Source: Gluconobacter sp. Dm-62 (GTDB lineage: Bacteria; Pseudomonadota; Alphaproteobacteria; Acetobacterales; Acetobacteraceae). Taken from it: a stretch of 64,000 nucleotides of DNA. Each line of letters starts with the position of its first letter. The stretch's first letter is position 1. Made by a program: the position numbers and the translations under genes. Of the stretch, positions 45,435-54,125 are shown piece after piece. The notes beneath the pieces are model-generated. The model was not told where the DNA came from. It saw only the letters and a program-made list of their open reading frames with translations, and ran no database searches. The DNA lies in NCBI RefSeq assembly GCF_018256155.1, contig NZ_JAERLY010000006.1:62001-126000 (forward strand), in the 5' to 3' direction.

Positions 45435-46791
45435 GCGCAGACCCCGTCAGCGCGGCGAACATTGCAGCCCCAAGGCAGATGAAAGCGGGATGGGGAAAGA
45501 TCGTGAACAGCCCCGCCACGAGCAAAGCACCTGTCGTCTGCCCCGCCAGGCGCGCTACAGAGAGCATCCCACTTGCGCCGCCCTCGCGTCCGGGAGGCGC
45601 CGTGACCATGATCGCGCGGTTATTGGGGGGCTGGAACAGTCCGAACCCACATCCGGCAAAAAGCGTGCGCCACGCAATATCCCAGTTGCCTGCATCGGTC
45701 GGTAGAAACCATAGCAAACAGAATCCACTCGCCGTAATGAACAGGCCAATCGAAGACAGGACCGAAGCCGGGAAACGGTCAGCAAGACGGCTGACGACAA
45801 AGGACATCGTCGCCACCCCGACAGCCCAGGGCGCGATCAGAAGACCAATCGTCCCCGCGCCACGATGAAAGGCGGTCGCCAGCGTAAACGGCATCGCCAC
45901 AATATACAGATTGGACGCCACGAACCCCAGGAACCCGACCAGACACGCCAACAGGAATGGCCGCCGCGCCAGAAGATCAACCGGGACGATCGGCTCCAGC
46001 CTTTCACGCTGATAGTGCAGTAGCATCGCCCAACACAGTACACCTGCGACCGTGACAACTGCCCCCGACACGAAATCGGCATGCATCAGTCCATCGAGCC
46101 CCACTCCCGTCAGGGCAAAAGAGGCCACGGTTAGCAGGGAGCCGACCATATCGGTCGGAATATCGCTCCGCGGGGTCTGCGGCAGTGCAGCATGTGCCAA
46201 AGCCAGCGCAGCCAGCGCCAGCGGCAGATTGATCCAGAAAATCCAGGGCCACGTCGCAACAGACAGGATCAGCGACCCCAGAGAAGGCCCAAGTGCAACG
46301 CCAAGGCCCACAAACAATCCGTTCAGAGCGATACCGCGACCCAGTTCCTTATGCGGGTAGATGAAGCGGACCAGCGCAATATTCACGCTCATGATGCAGG
46401 CCCCGCCGACACCCTGCAACGCCCGCGCGAGCGTCAGTTCCAGCAGGTTCTGCGACAAGGCACACGCCACAGAGGCGATCAGGAACAGAAAAATCCCAAA
46501 CTGGCTGAGCCGCGCAAACCCAACACGCGCGCCAAGCGACGCCAGCGGCAGAAGGCAGGACAGATTGGCCAGCTGATAGGCGTTCACCACCCAGATCGCC
46601 CGCGAAGACGACGCATGCAGGTCCTGCGCGATCAATGGCAGGGCGACATTGGCAATCGCATAATCCAGCACCGACAGAAGCAGCGCCAGAAGCACGGCCG
46701 ACATCGCCTTGAACCGCTGGGCCCCATACAGCCCGGCATGGCGTTTAGAGTCGTATTCTTCTTGCGGGCCGTCTTCTGTCGTAGCCGTCAT
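45403..46791 (-). CDS. MFS transporter, DHA2 (EmrB/QacA)-like
   Basis: Inner-membrane drug:H+ antiporter-type protein of about 462 aa with about 14 hydrophobic segments. Segment 1 has LLALLLSVLDYAIANVALPLIAQDL (helix 1 and the D-x5-ALP motif), followed by WVVNAYQLANLSCLLPLASLGARVG (motif A region) and LARALQGVGGACIMSVNIALV. The substrate is unknown. It starts 4 bases after the sugar porter stop, so they are probably co-transcribed. It ends with a 32-base overlap with the convergent methyltransferase. Confidence 0.85.
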   Translation of the reverse strand: MTATTEDGPQEEYDSKRHAGLYGAQRFKAMSAVLLALLLSVLDYAIANVALPLIAQDLHASSSRAIWVVNAYQLANLSCLLPLASLGARVGFARLSQFGIFLFLIASVACALSQNLLELTLARALQGVGGACIMSVNIALVRFIYPHKELGRGIALNGLFVGLGVALGPSLGSLILSVATWPWIFWINLPLALAALALAHAALPQTPRSDIPTDMVGSLLTVASFALTGVGLDGLMHADFVSGAVVTVAGVLCWAMLLHYQRERLEPIVPVDLLARRPFLLACLVGFLGFVASNLYIVAMPFTLATAFHRGAGTIGLLIAPWAVGVATMSFVVSRLADRFPASVLSSIGLFITASGFCLLWFLPTDAGNWDIAWRTLFAGCGFGLFQPPNNRAIMVTAPPGREGGASGMLSVARLAGQTTGALLVAGLFTIFPHPAFICLGAAMFAALTGSALSLGRKYLAA

Positions 46792-46795
46792 TCTC

Positions 46796-48208
46796 TTACC
46801 GCCCCAGATCACGCAGGCGCGTGCCTGCAAAAAGATTGGCTTCCAGCCTCTCGAGCGAGACGCCTTTCGTTTCGGGTACGAACAATAGGGTCACGAGAAT
46901 GAAAAGACCATTGAACACGGCAAACATCAGGAACGTCGACGACGCGCCCATCATTGCCATGCCCAGTGGGAACATGTTGGAAATCGCCCAGTTTGCGGCC
47001 CAGTTCGTTACCGTGGAGCAACCGATTCCGAAATCGCGCCCACGGGTCGGCTGCACTTCGGAGCACAGCGTCCAGACCAGCGGCCCTTCACCGATGGCGA
47101 ATCCGGCCACGAACAACAGCACAAACCCGCACAGCAGAAGCTGAAGCGCAAAGCTCTGCGCACCGATCGCCAGCAGCGTTCCCACCCCGGTAAGTGAAAA
47201 CGCCGCAATACCACAGCTGAGAAGCAGAAGCGGACGCCGCCCCCACCGATCAACACAGGCGATCGCCACCCCGGTGAGCGTCATGTTCGTCAGCCCGACC
47301 AGTGTGGTTGCCCAGATGGCCGCATTCGTTCCGAAATGCGCTGCCTGAAACACGCGCGGCGCATAATAGAGGAGCGCATTGATGCCGGTGAGCTGCTGCA
47401 TGATCTGAAGCAGCATTCCGAAGAAAACGGTCCGGCGGAAATTGGAATTGCTTTTAAAAAGCCCAATGCCCGCATCGCTGCTCTTCTGCAGGCGCGACTG
47501 GATGTCGATCAGTTCCGCTTCGGCCACTTCCTCGTCAGAGCGCAGGCTCTGCAACACGCGTCGCGCACGATCCTTATCACCGCGCATCATGAGCCAGCGT
47601 GGGCTGTGTGGCAGGATCAGGACGATGCCAAGAAACATGCTGGCTGGCACAGCCATGATACCCAGCATCCAGCGCCAGTGCGCCCCTGAGGCCAGCAGGC
47701 TATCTGAAATAAACGCCAGAAAAATTCCGAGGGAAACCATGAGCTGGTAGAACGAAATCATGGCGCCCCGAACGGACTCAACCGTGATTTCGGAAATGTA
47801 AAGCGGGGCCGCAAAGGCCGCCACACCAACCGCCAGACCAAGAAAAATCCGTCCAACGATCATGATCGCGGCCCCTGGCGCCAAAGCGCAGAGCATTGTC
47901 CCGATCAGGAACAGGATGGCCGCCCCGAGCATCGCGCCGGTACGCCCGAACCGGACCGAAATCCGCCCGGCAAAAAGCGATCCGACCGTCGCTCCGGCCA
48001 TCATCGAAGAGACGATCCAACCTTGCAGCGCATCGCTTGCATGAAAATCGGTCGCAATAAAAGGAAGCGCGCCGGCTACTACACCGGTATCGAGGCCGAA
48101 CATAAGGCCGGCCAGCGCAGCCAGAATACCAAGGGTTGTCGCCCGTGCCGTGCTGCGGGTCTGTTCCGTGGACAGCCCCCCACTGGAAGACGAAGCAATC
48201 CCAACCAT
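46796..48208 (-). CDS. MFS sugar:proton symporter (sugar porter family)
   Basis: A sugar-uptake-type MFS protein of about 470 aa with 12 predicted helices. Sugar porter signatures are GLMFGLDTGVVAGALPFI, GRIFLGLAVGVAAFAAPLYISEI (helix 4-5 region), SPRWLMMRGD, QQLTGINALLYYAPRVF (sugar-contact QQ motif), DRWGRRPLLL and C-terminal PETKGVSLE. The substrate may be a hexose or polyol. A GTG nine codons upstream (48235) is an alternative start. An imperfect nested inverted repeat lies 49-93 bases upstream. Confidence 0.88.
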   Translation of the reverse strand: MVGIASSSSGGLSTEQTRSTARATTLGILAALAGLMFGLDTGVVAGALPFIATDFHASDALQGWIVSSMMAGATVGSLFAGRISVRFGRTGAMLGAAILFLIGTMLCALAPGAAIMIVGRIFLGLAVGVAAFAAPLYISEITVESVRGAMISFYQLMVSLGIFLAFISDSLLASGAHWRWMLGIMAVPASMFLGIVLILPHSPRWLMMRGDKDRARRVLQSLRSDEEVAEAELIDIQSRLQKSSDAGIGLFKSNSNFRRTVFFGMLLQIMQQLTGINALLYYAPRVFQAAHFGTNAAIWATTLVGLTNMTLTGVAIACVDRWGRRPLLLLSCGIAAFSLTGVGTLLAIGAQSFALQLLLCGFVLLFVAGFAIGEGPLVWTLCSEVQPTRGRDFGIGCSTVTNWAANWAISNMFPLGMAMMGASSTFLMFAVFNGLFILVTLLFVPETKGVSLERLEANLFAGTRLRDLGR

Positions 48209-48256
48209 ACCCGTAGTCACCCTTACCCGAAACACATTCCCTCTTCATATCGAGGG

Positions 48257-48301
48257 ATACAGGACCGAACGTTCCGAAACCGGAAACAGCCGGTCCTGTA
48301 T
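48257..48301. repeat. Nested inverted repeat upstream of the sugar porter gene
   Basis: Outer arms ATACAGGACCG (48257-48267) and CGGTCCTGTAT (48291-48301) are perfect over 11 bp. Inner arms TTCCG / CGGAA flank AAAC. There is no T-run on either strand. It sits between the der stop and the sugar porter start, so it is either an operator, a 5'-leader stem, or a Rho-assisted end of the der operon. Confidence 0.6.
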
Positions 48302-48346
48302 TAATGATCAATCAGGGGTGTGGTCTATATCCAAACGGACAGAAAA

Positions 48347-49735
48347 TCACTTTTCCGCGTAAGGATTTTTCGTTCCACGCAACTGCAGACGCACAGGAAC
48401 ACCCGGCATGTGGAACGTCTGACGCAGACCATTGACCAGATAGCGCTTGTAGGAATCCGGCAGCTGTTCCGCACGTGTACCAAACAACAGGAAGGTCGGA
48501 GGACGCGCCTTAACCTGCGTCATGTAACGCAGTTTGAGGCGACGGCCATCCACCAGAGGCGGCTGATGACGTTCAAGCGCATCTTCAAACCAGCGGTTCA
48601 GCTCACCCGTCGAGACACGCGAGTTCCAGATCTCGTAAACTTCACGCACGGCCGGCAGAAGGCGATGCACGCCTGCCCCTGTCAGCGCGGAGAACGTCAC
48701 GACCGGAATACCACGCACCTGCGCCAGCGAAATCTCCAGACGGTCCAGAATCGCTTTCTTTGTCGCGTTCCGGTCCTCGACCGCATCCCACTTGTTCAGT
48801 GCGATGACACAGGCGCGACCTTCACGCTCGATCAGACGACCGATCTGAAGATCCTGCTCATGCACGCCAAGCGTCGCATCGATCACCAGCACGACCACTT
48901 CCGCCATTTTCAAGGCTTCGATGGAGGCCGAGACGGACATCTTTTCGAGATGCTGCTCGACACGGGCGCGCTTGCGCATTCCGGCTGTATCGACCAGCCG
49001 GATCTCGCCATGCTCGTCCTGCAGATCGACGGTAATGGAATCACGGGTCAGACCGGCCTCGGGGCCGGTAATCATCCGCTCTTCGCCAAGCAGACAGTTC
49101 AGCAGCGTGGACTTGCCCGCATTCGGACGGCCGATGATGGCCAGACGCAGCGGACCAGCTGGACGTTCGTCCTCCTCTCCGTCTTCGCCTTCGGCCTTCG
49201 GAGCCGCACGGCGACGGGTCTTTTCAGCCGGCGGGATACGCTCGGCAATCTCACCCATGAGATCGGCAATACCTTCGCCATGCTCGGCAGACAGAGCCAG
49301 CGGCGTGCCAAGACCAAGGGAATAGGCTTCAAGAGCCGCATTCGTCCCGGCCTGCCCTTCAGCCTTGTTCGCAATCAGCAGAACCGGACGGTTCTGGCGC
49401 CGCAGCCAGCTTGCAAAATGCGCATCTGCAGGCGTGATGCCGGAGCGGGCATCAATGCAGAACAGCACCAGATCCGCCATCGCGACAGCGGATTCGGAGG
49501 ACGCGCGCATCCGCCCGTACAGCGTATCGGGCGCAGCCTCTTCCAGACCGGCCGTATCGATCAGCCGGACACGACGGCCGCGCAGAAGGGCCTCGCCCTC
49601 CTTGCGGTCACGCGTCACCCCCGGCATGTCGGATACGATCGCCTGACGGCGGCCGACAAGCCGGTTGAACAGAGTGGATTTCCCGACATTCGGGCGCCCG
49701 GCAATAACAACAACGGGCAGGTTCTCAGAGGTCAT
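48347..49735 (-). CDS. der: Ribosome-associated GTPase Der (EngA)
   Basis: Essential 50S assembly GTPase with two tandem G domains and a C-terminal KH-like domain. G1 motifs GRPNVGKST (first domain) and GRPNAGKST (second) are present, each followed by a DTAG motif (LIDTAGLEE and LVDTAGMRKRA). NKAE and NKWD serve as G4. A charged Glu/Arg-rich linker separates the domains. The ATG at 49735 is 4 bases after the bamB stop; ATG 49747 overlaps bamB. Downstream in the conserved yfgM-bamB-der operon. Confidence 0.96.
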   Translation of the reverse strand: MTSENLPVVVIAGRPNVGKSTLFNRLVGRRQAIVSDMPGVTRDRKEGEALLRGRRVRLIDTAGLEEAAPDTLYGRMRASSESAVAMADLVLFCIDARSGITPADAHFASWLRRQNRPVLLIANKAEGQAGTNAALEAYSLGLGTPLALSAEHGEGIADLMGEIAERIPPAEKTRRRAAPKAEGEDGEEDERPAGPLRLAIIGRPNAGKSTLLNCLLGEERMITGPEAGLTRDSITVDLQDEHGEIRLVDTAGMRKRARVEQHLEKMSVSASIEALKMAEVVVLVIDATLGVHEQDLQIGRLIEREGRACVIALNKWDAVEDRNATKKAILDRLEISLAQVRGIPVVTFSALTGAGVHRLLPAVREVYEIWNSRVSTGELNRWFEDALERHQPPLVDGRRLKLRYMTQVKARPPTFLLFGTRAEQLPDSYKRYLVNGLRQTFHMPGVPVRLQLRGTKNPYAEK

Positions 49736-49739
49736 TCGT

Positions 49740-51140
49740 TCAGCCATAGGCCCGCAGAATGGCGTCCTGAGACAGGGTCAGCACATGACCGTCACAGACG
49801 ATCGGCTGAACCTGACACGGGGCGACGGTCTTACGGGTCAGTTCAAGTTTCCCGGTCACGGCATTCACGACAGCCATGCCTTCTTTTGGAAAGGTGGAGA
49901 AGCAGATCAGCTTACCATTCACCAGAAGCGGTCCGACCCAGGCAATGGCGTCTTTTTCCGCATCCTCACGGATGAAGCGACGCAGCTGGGTAATCCAGCG
50001 CACATGCCCGGACAGACGATCCAGACATGCGATCTGCTGATCCGTAGACAGCACATACAGCCAGTCGCCGCAGATCGCCATAGGACTCTGCCCGCTGACC
50101 TCACGCTCCCACAGACGCCGCCCCGACCGCATATCGATCGCCACCATGACACGGGACATGGATACGGCGTAAGCCGTCCCTCCCATGATGACTGGCGCGC
50201 CGCGGATGCAGGAGAAATCGAGCATGGCGCCCATACCGTTGGAGCCGCCGAGACTGTCACTCCAGACCATCTCACCCGAAGCGGCGCGAAGAGCAACCAG
50301 ATCGCCGCTTCCAAAGCCTGCGAGGATCACACCATCCACGAAAGCCGGAGCTGACTGGCCAAAAATGACCGTATCCGACGCGGTCGCCTGATACGTCCAG
50401 ATCTGACGCCCCGTCTTCGCATCCAGTGCGATGAGACGTTCGTCAATGGTCCCAAAGACCATCAGCCCTTCGGCAATCGTCGGCGCAGAACGGCCGGGCG
50501 TTCCCGTATTGACGCTCCATCTGACCTTGCCAGTCAGAGCCTCAACGGCGAGCGCCTGAGCCACACCGTCCACGATATAAAGTGTATCACCATCAAGGGC
50601 GAGACCGCCCCCGATATTCGTCGAACGACTGTTGGCGGCAGCTGGCTGGCGCGTCCAGACATGGCGACGTTCCGGCCAGGTCCAGGCCTTCACAACGCCC
50701 TGCGCGTCGGTCGTAAAGATATGCCCGTTTCCAATCACGGGCGGCGACTGAATGGCCCCACGGTTGGTCGGCATAATGGCGATCATCGACAGGAAGCTGG
50801 ACGGATCGGTCTGCGCACCGACCGAATGACTCCAGACCAGATCCGGGCCGTTCCACGCAGCATTCATAGCAATATGGGAAGGACGCCCACCTTCCTGAAG
50901 CCATTCCCGAACCGGCTGGACCGGACCAAGATTAATCGGCGTGTGATCTTCATGATCGACCGTCAGCCCGGCCCCCGTGGACAGAACATCTACGCGATGG
51001 CCGGCCAGAGGCGGCTTCTTGTCATCTTCAAACAAACTGCATCCGCCCAGAACGGCCAGAGCACTGCCGGAACAGGCCGTCCGTAACAGACCTCTGCGAT
51101 TCATGGAAAAGGAAGAGCGGGAAAGAACAGGACGGCGCAT
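49740..51140 (-). CDS. bamB: BamB-like outer-membrane assembly lipoprotein (PQQ-type beta-propeller)
   Basis: Beta-propeller lipoprotein of the BAM complex. From ATG 51140 (TGATG overlap with the upstream gene) the protein is 466 aa. The signal has twin arginine MNRRGLLRTA followed by lipobox AVLGGC (Cys34); an ATG at 51104 just before the twin arginine is an alternative start. Repeats such as GKVRWSVNTGTPGRSAPTIAEGLMVFG and GRQIWTYQA show the propeller blades. It lies between the yfgM-like gene and der, the normal order. Confidence 0.9.
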   Translation of the reverse strand: MRRPVLSRSSFSMNRRGLLRTACSGSALAVLGGCSLFEDDKKPPLAGHRVDVLSTGAGLTVDHEDHTPINLGPVQPVREWLQEGGRPSHIAMNAAWNGPDLVWSHSVGAQTDPSSFLSMIAIMPTNRGAIQSPPVIGNGHIFTTDAQGVVKAWTWPERRHVWTRQPAAANSRSTNIGGGLALDGDTLYIVDGVAQALAVEALTGKVRWSVNTGTPGRSAPTIAEGLMVFGTIDERLIALDAKTGRQIWTYQATASDTVIFGQSAPAFVDGVILAGFGSGDLVALRAASGEMVWSDSLGGSNGMGAMLDFSCIRGAPVIMGGTAYAVSMSRVMVAIDMRSGRRLWEREVSGQSPMAICGDWLYVLSTDQQIACLDRLSGHVRWITQLRRFIREDAEKDAIAWVGPLLVNGKLICFSTFPKEGMAVVNAVTGKLELTRKTVAPCQVQPIVCDGHVLTLSQDAILRAYG

Positions 51141-51820
51141 CAACCGGCGTCTCCAAATGTCTCGAGCAGGGCCTGTGCACGTGCACGCACCCCTTCAGTC
51201 GCGTTTGCACTGCCAATGATCTGCGTCAGGACGCGCCGGGCTTCCTTCTGCTGGTCCGGCGTTGCATCAGGATGCAGGTCAAGTGCGGCAAGACCTTCCT
51301 GAGCCAGAGCCGCCCAGGCGCCTCCACCCTGCGCCAGGGCTTCGTACCCCGGACGCAGCGTCTTCGGATCGGCGGTCGCGGTCTGGGCATTCAGGCTCAT
51401 ATAGCGTGCCATGTCCCGCAGAGCGGGATCAGCTGCGCTATCCTCTGCAACGCTTTTCCAGGACCGCAGGGCAGCAGCCGTCTGATGCGCCTGGCTCTGC
51501 AGATCGGCCAGACGGAGCGCGGCATAAGAGCGCACACCTACGGGACCATGCTCCGCCAGATCCTGGAAGGTCGTGGTGGCCTTCTGGGTGGCCGCGGCGT
51601 CATGCTTGGGATCGGACAGGGCCGTCATGGCGGTAAAATACCGTGCCGATGCCGCCTGCTGTGCTGCGTGGCGCGCGTGACTGTTCCAGCCCCACACGCC
51701 GCCACCAATGGCCCCAATCACGGCCACGACGCCCACCACGGCGCCAATGCGCCGTGCCATGGCCCGCAACCGCTGCGCCTGCATTTCTTCGTTCACCTGC
51801 GTGATGAAATCGTCTGCCAC
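51140..51820 (-). CDS. YfgM-like membrane protein (TPR_21)
   Basis: Inner-membrane protein with a single N-terminal transmembrane segment and a periplasmic TPR-like domain, ancillary to SecYEG/BAM in E. coli YfgM. I chose GTG 51820 (AGGGGA 4-5 bases upstream; MADDFITQVNEEMQAQR), giving 226 aa. A longer frame from 51877 is less typical. The membrane helix is IGAVVGVVAVIGAIGGGVWGW (about 25-45). The Ala-rich helical body has motifs such as GVRSYAALRLADLQ. The stop overlaps bamB. Confidence 0.8.
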   Translation of the reverse strand: MADDFITQVNEEMQAQRLRAMARRIGAVVGVVAVIGAIGGGVWGWNSHARHAAQQAASARYFTAMTALSDPKHDAAATQKATTTFQDLAEHGPVGVRSYAALRLADLQSQAHQTAAALRSWKSVAEDSAADPALRDMARYMSLNAQTATADPKTLRPGYEALAQGGGAWAALAQEGLAALDLHPDATPDQQKEARRVLTQIIGSANATEGVRARAQALLETFGDAG

Positions 51821-52001
51821 CTGGTCCCCTGCTGGATCGGTCTTCAAACTGTTTGCGCGACCATACAGGTGCCGCACCCTCGCGGCAAACGCTTCACACG
51901 GTCGGAAGGAGGCTGAAACGGGCCATGACTGTGAAAAACGGTATCATGTCAGAAAATCCGACCGACATTCAGACTTCCTTAACGGCCCCGGAAGCATCCT
52001 G

Positions 52002-52310
52002 ATGGCCATGAAAAAGCCCGTCCCGCTCCTGCTGCTTCCACTGATATTCTGCGTGCTTGCGGGCTGTGCGCCAGATCGCATCGCTTCAGCCATCACCGGC
52101 AAGGACTGCAACACGGCGTATCTGTACGACGACGAAAGTTTCTGCGCCCGCCCGGTCGGTCCACCCCCGCCACAGCCCTACTGCACGACAAGCTTCGAGG
52201 GTACGACCTGCTGGGCGCGTCCCGACCTCATGCCTAATGTCGCCCGCCAGACCTATGAGGGTCCGACAACCCTGACGCCAAACCAGAACAAGGAACGCAT
52301 GGGGCAGTAA
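52002..52310 (+). CDS. Small lipoprotein
   Basis: A 102 aa lipoprotein precursor from ATG 52002 (GGAAG 7 bases upstream). The lipobox is VLAGC (Cys22), followed by a short Cys-rich, Pro-rich mature region with five further cysteines (for example DCNTAYLYDDESFCARP and CTTSFEGTTCWARPD). I do not recognise a family. It is divergent from the yfgM-bamB-der operon and converges with a small secreted protein gene. Confidence 0.75.
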   Translation: MAMKKPVPLLLLPLIFCVLAGCAPDRIASAITGKDCNTAYLYDDESFCARPVGPPPPQPYCTTSFEGTTCWARPDLMPNVARQTYEGPTTLTPNQNKERMGQ

Positions 52311-52336
52311 GAATCGCAGACTGCCCCTTCCCGGCC

Positions 52337-52732
52337 TCAGTGGTGGCCGAGCTTGCGTCCTGCGGCTGCCAGATTGGCTGAAAGCGTCTGAAAAGAAGCG
52401 GCGATATGAGACTGGACAGCCGCACTCCCCGCATGAACATGGGAGATCCGCGCACTCGCGTCTTGGCTGATCGCCGTTTCTTCCCGGTTGGCCTGAGCCG
52501 CAACACACGCATTGTAGACGCGAGCCGCCTTTTCATAGACCGTCACGCGATCAACGCTCTCGTTATACTGTGCAACTGTGCCGGCCTTGACCGCAGGCGC
52601 CTGCGGCTCAGCGCCACATTTTGCGGCGGTCCATGCCGCCTCGGCCGCACTGGCCGTTCCGGCACCGGCAATCCCCGCAAAAACCAGACCAAACAGCATC
52701 GCCTTACGGATGGCGACAACGCAAAATGTCAT
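52337..52732 (-). CDS. Small secreted hypothetical protein
   Basis: A 131 aa precursor from ATG 52732 with GGGAG 4-5 bases upstream. The signal peptide ends near TASAAE (about 29). The mature part is Ala-rich and helical with two cysteines (AAKCGAEPQ and VYNACVAAQ) that could form a disulfide. No recognised family. It is downstream of pyrC on the same strand (45-base gap), and convergent with the small lipoprotein gene. Confidence 0.7.
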   Translation of the reverse strand: MTFCVVAIRKAMLFGLVFAGIAGAGTASAAEAAWTAAKCGAEPQAPAVKAGTVAQYNESVDRVTVYEKAARVYNACVAAQANREETAISQDASARISHVHAGSAAVQSHIAASFQTLSANLAAAGRKLGHH

Positions 52733-52777
52733 ACAGCTCCCTTTCCTGATTGAAGCGTTGCGCGCCCTACGCCCAGA

Positions 52778-54097
52778 TCAAGGCGCAAATTTGGCAGGCT
52801 CTCCGGTCGGCGCACCCGAAACCTCATTGTCCTGCATCACGACCGTTCCACGGACGATCGTCGCCATCGGCCAGCCTGTTACATGCGTTCCGTCAAACGG
52901 CGTCCAGCCTGCTGGCGTGACGATCCAGTCATTGGTAATTTCGCGCTCGGCCTTCATATCCACGAGCGTGAAATCGGCGTCGAATCCAACAGCCATGCGC
53001 CCCTTCGTCTGCAGTCCGTAAACCCGTGCTGGCCCCGCCGCCATCAGATCCACCAGACGCGACAAGGACAGCCGCCCCGCATTCACATGATCAAGCATGA
53101 CCGGCACGATGGTCTGCGTCCCCGTCAGACCCGCCGGGCATTTCGGCCAGGGAAGCTGCTTGGCCTCCAAAGGATGCGGCGCATGATCGGACGAGACCAC
53201 GTCCACGCGCCCGTCCCGCACGGCGCGCCAGCTTTCCTCCCAGTGCGGCCGATCACGCAACGGCGGGTTCATAACGGCCAAACCACCGAGCTTTTCGTAA
53301 CATTCCGGCGCCACCTGCGTCAGATGGTTCACCAGAACCTCGACCGTGGAAATGTCGCGATAATCAGCCAGATATTCCAGCTCTTCCGCCGTCGAAACAT
53401 GCAGGATATGCGCCGGACGGTTGGTCTTGCGGGCCAGCGCCATGATGCGGCGCGTGCCAAGGAACGCACATTCCACATCCCGCCACACGCTGTGCGTTTC
53501 GTAAGGCTGGCCTTCATGGAACATCGGCTTGCGGGCCTGAAGGCGGTATTCGTCTTCAGAATGATAGGCCACGCGGCGATGCCCGGAGCGCATGACCGCT
53601 TCGAGCCCGGCATCGTCCTCGATCATCAGATTGCCCGTTGACGACCCGGCAAACACTTTCACCGCACAGACACCCGGCTGCTGTTCCAGCATTGCCAGGT
53701 CCGGCGTGTTCTCCCGCGTCGCACCGACATACATCCCGACATCCACATGCGCCGTCTTGCGGATATGATCGCGCTTCCAGTCAATCATCGTCACGTCTGT
53801 CACACTCGGGGACGTGTTGGGCATATCGAAAACCGTCGCGATACCGCCCAAAGCCGCAGCCCGCGTTCCGGTCTCAAGCGTTTCGACCTCGGGCTTGCCC
53901 GGGTCACGCAGATGGACATGCGCGTCGATCAGCCCGGGCAGAACATGCAGACCACGCGCATCGATCACCCGGTCCGCCTCATCCGCAGACCCGACAGACA
54001 GCGACGCCACCTTCCCGTTGCGCACGCCGATATCCGCTTCAGCCTCGCCCCAGGGAAAAACGCAGATTCCGCCGCGGATGATCAGATCGTAATGCAT
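52778..54097 (-). CDS. pyrC: Dihydroorotase (class I type)
   Basis: Metal-dependent amidohydrolase that cyclises carbamoyl-aspartate to dihydroorotate. ATG 54097 has AAGGA at 6-7 base spacing. The 439 aa protein has metal ligands His60 and His62 (DAHVHLRDPG), carbamylated Lys147 (AVKVFAGSS), His179 (YHSED), His233 (ILHVSTAEE) and Asp304 (SSDHAPHP). The class I layout also fits allantoinase-like hydrolases, but pyrimidine synthesis is the expected role. It lies 28 bases after asnB. Confidence 0.9.
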   Translation of the reverse strand: MHYDLIIRGGICVFPWGEAEADIGVRNGKVASLSVGSADEADRVIDARGLHVLPGLIDAHVHLRDPGKPEVETLETGTRAAALGGIATVFDMPNTSPSVTDVTMIDWKRDHIRKTAHVDVGMYVGATRENTPDLAMLEQQPGVCAVKVFAGSSTGNLMIEDDAGLEAVMRSGHRRVAYHSEDEYRLQARKPMFHEGQPYETHSVWRDVECAFLGTRRIMALARKTNRPAHILHVSTAEELEYLADYRDISTVEVLVNHLTQVAPECYEKLGGLAVMNPPLRDRPHWEESWRAVRDGRVDVVSSDHAPHPLEAKQLPWPKCPAGLTGTQTIVPVMLDHVNAGRLSLSRLVDLMAAGPARVYGLQTKGRMAVGFDADFTLVDMKAEREITNDWIVTPAGWTPFDGTHVTGWPMATIVRGTVVMQDNEVSGAPTGEPAKFAP

Positions 54098-54125
54098 GTT
54101 CCGTCCTTGCAAATCAGTAAGACAC

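Noticed and set aside
48320-49975. A 551-codon plus-strand frame opposite der and bamB
   Set aside because: Shadow of der and the end of bamB, with His/Arg-rich composition and no motif.
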